The notes beneath the pieces are model-generated. The model did not search any database. It was not told the origin of the DNA and saw nothing but the letters and a program-made list of their open reading frames with translations. Position numbers and translations under genes: made by a program. From contig JALGUK010000385.1 in assembly GCA_029820875.1 (NCBI GenBank), forward strand, positions 1 to 7,012: DNA of 7,012 bases, given 5' to 3'. Below, one piece after another: positions 6,764 through 7,012 of this stretch (position 1 is its first letter; each line of letters opens with the position of its first letter). Source of the stretch: Candidatus Zipacnadia bacterium. Lineage in GTDB: Bacteria > Armatimonadota > UBA5377 > JALGUK01.

Positions 6764-7012
6764 CCGCGAATGCAAGCGATACGGAATCGCCATCATCTGC
6801 GGCCATACCGCCCGCTATGAGGGCTGCAATTACCCGATGGTGGGGGGCGCCTCGGTTATCGCCATCGGCCCGCTCGATGCCTATGTAAGCCCAAGCTTTG
6901 CCCGTCCGGGAGACCATGTAATCATCACCAAGGGCCCCGCCATTGAGACAACGGGGCTGTTTGTTGCCGCGCTTCCTGGGCTTATCGAGGATATGCTCGG
7001 CGAGGACTTCCG
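6756..7012 (+). pseudogene. AIR synthase-related protein, continuation in a different frame, cut by window edge
   Basis: From 6756 the frame reads VIDRECKRYGIAIICGHTAR, then the block NYPMVGGASVIAIG, ARPGDHVIITKGPAIETTGL and a Leu-rich stretch up to the right edge, without a stop. These are consecutive conserved blocks of the same AIRS protein whose N-terminus is at 6494-6763. GHTARYEGC and TKGPAIETTG are typical of this HypE-like branch. It has no start of its own, and the nearest in-frame ATG at 6837 is inside a conserved block. The junction with the first part is marked by a tandem GTCAGTCA at 6752-6759, where one copy belongs to each side. Rejoining the halves needs a missing segment of 3n+2 bases, most simply 74 or 77. 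The C-terminal AIRS_C domain would lie beyond the window. Confidence 0.8.

Overview
The window looks like chromosomal DNA from a G+C-rich free-living bacterium that stores glycogen and secretes parallel beta-helix proteins. By general gene repertoire the source could be a member of the Armatimonadota, Planctomycetota, Hydrogenedentota or a similar group, but nothing here fixes the taxon. There is no RNA gene, CRISPR array, transposon or phage gene. Most of the window is ordinary metabolic DNA.

Layout. (1) Positions 1-2970, plus strand: the 3' part of a GT5 glycogen synthase (glgA). A GH15 glucoamylase-type gene follows with no gap, and it is broken near 2510-2530 by a frameshift that coincides with a missing segment. 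(2) About 2992/3070-4758, plus strand: a secreted right-handed beta-helix protein whose start codon is doubtful. (3) 4783-6329, minus strand: a two-gene unit of a sugar-phosphate-isomerase/epimerase-like TIM barrel followed by a PuuD-type class I glutamine-amidotransferase-like hydrolase, overlapping by 4 bases. It converges on the beta-helix gene with a 24-base gap. (4) 6330-6493: a divergent intergenic region. (5) 6494 to the right edge, plus strand: an AIR-synthase/HypE-like gene, also broken by a frameshift with a missing segment, near 6752-6760.

How the genes fit together. Glycogen synthase and the GH15 enzyme would build and cut alpha-1,4-glucan and form a natural glycogen-turnover pair. 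The isomerase-like protein and the PuuD-like hydrolase are probably translationally coupled, but their shared substrate cannot be read from sequence. The beta-helix protein is probably exported and binds or cuts polysaccharide.

The most notable signal is that two unrelated genes about 4.2 kb apart carry the same kind of lesion. Each seems to have lost roughly 20-25 codons, and each loss changes frame in the same direction (a length of 3n+2). This could be two assembly deletions or two real deletions, and it should be settled before either gene is called a pseudogene. Other points of interest are a strong Shine-Dalgarno sequence facing an in-frame ATT that would give the beta-helix protein a proper basic signal-peptide start, a 22-residue cysteine ladder in the beta-helix, and an isomerase-like protein with Lys where a metal-binding Glu is expected. 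I do not see convincing evidence of a new multi-gene system.
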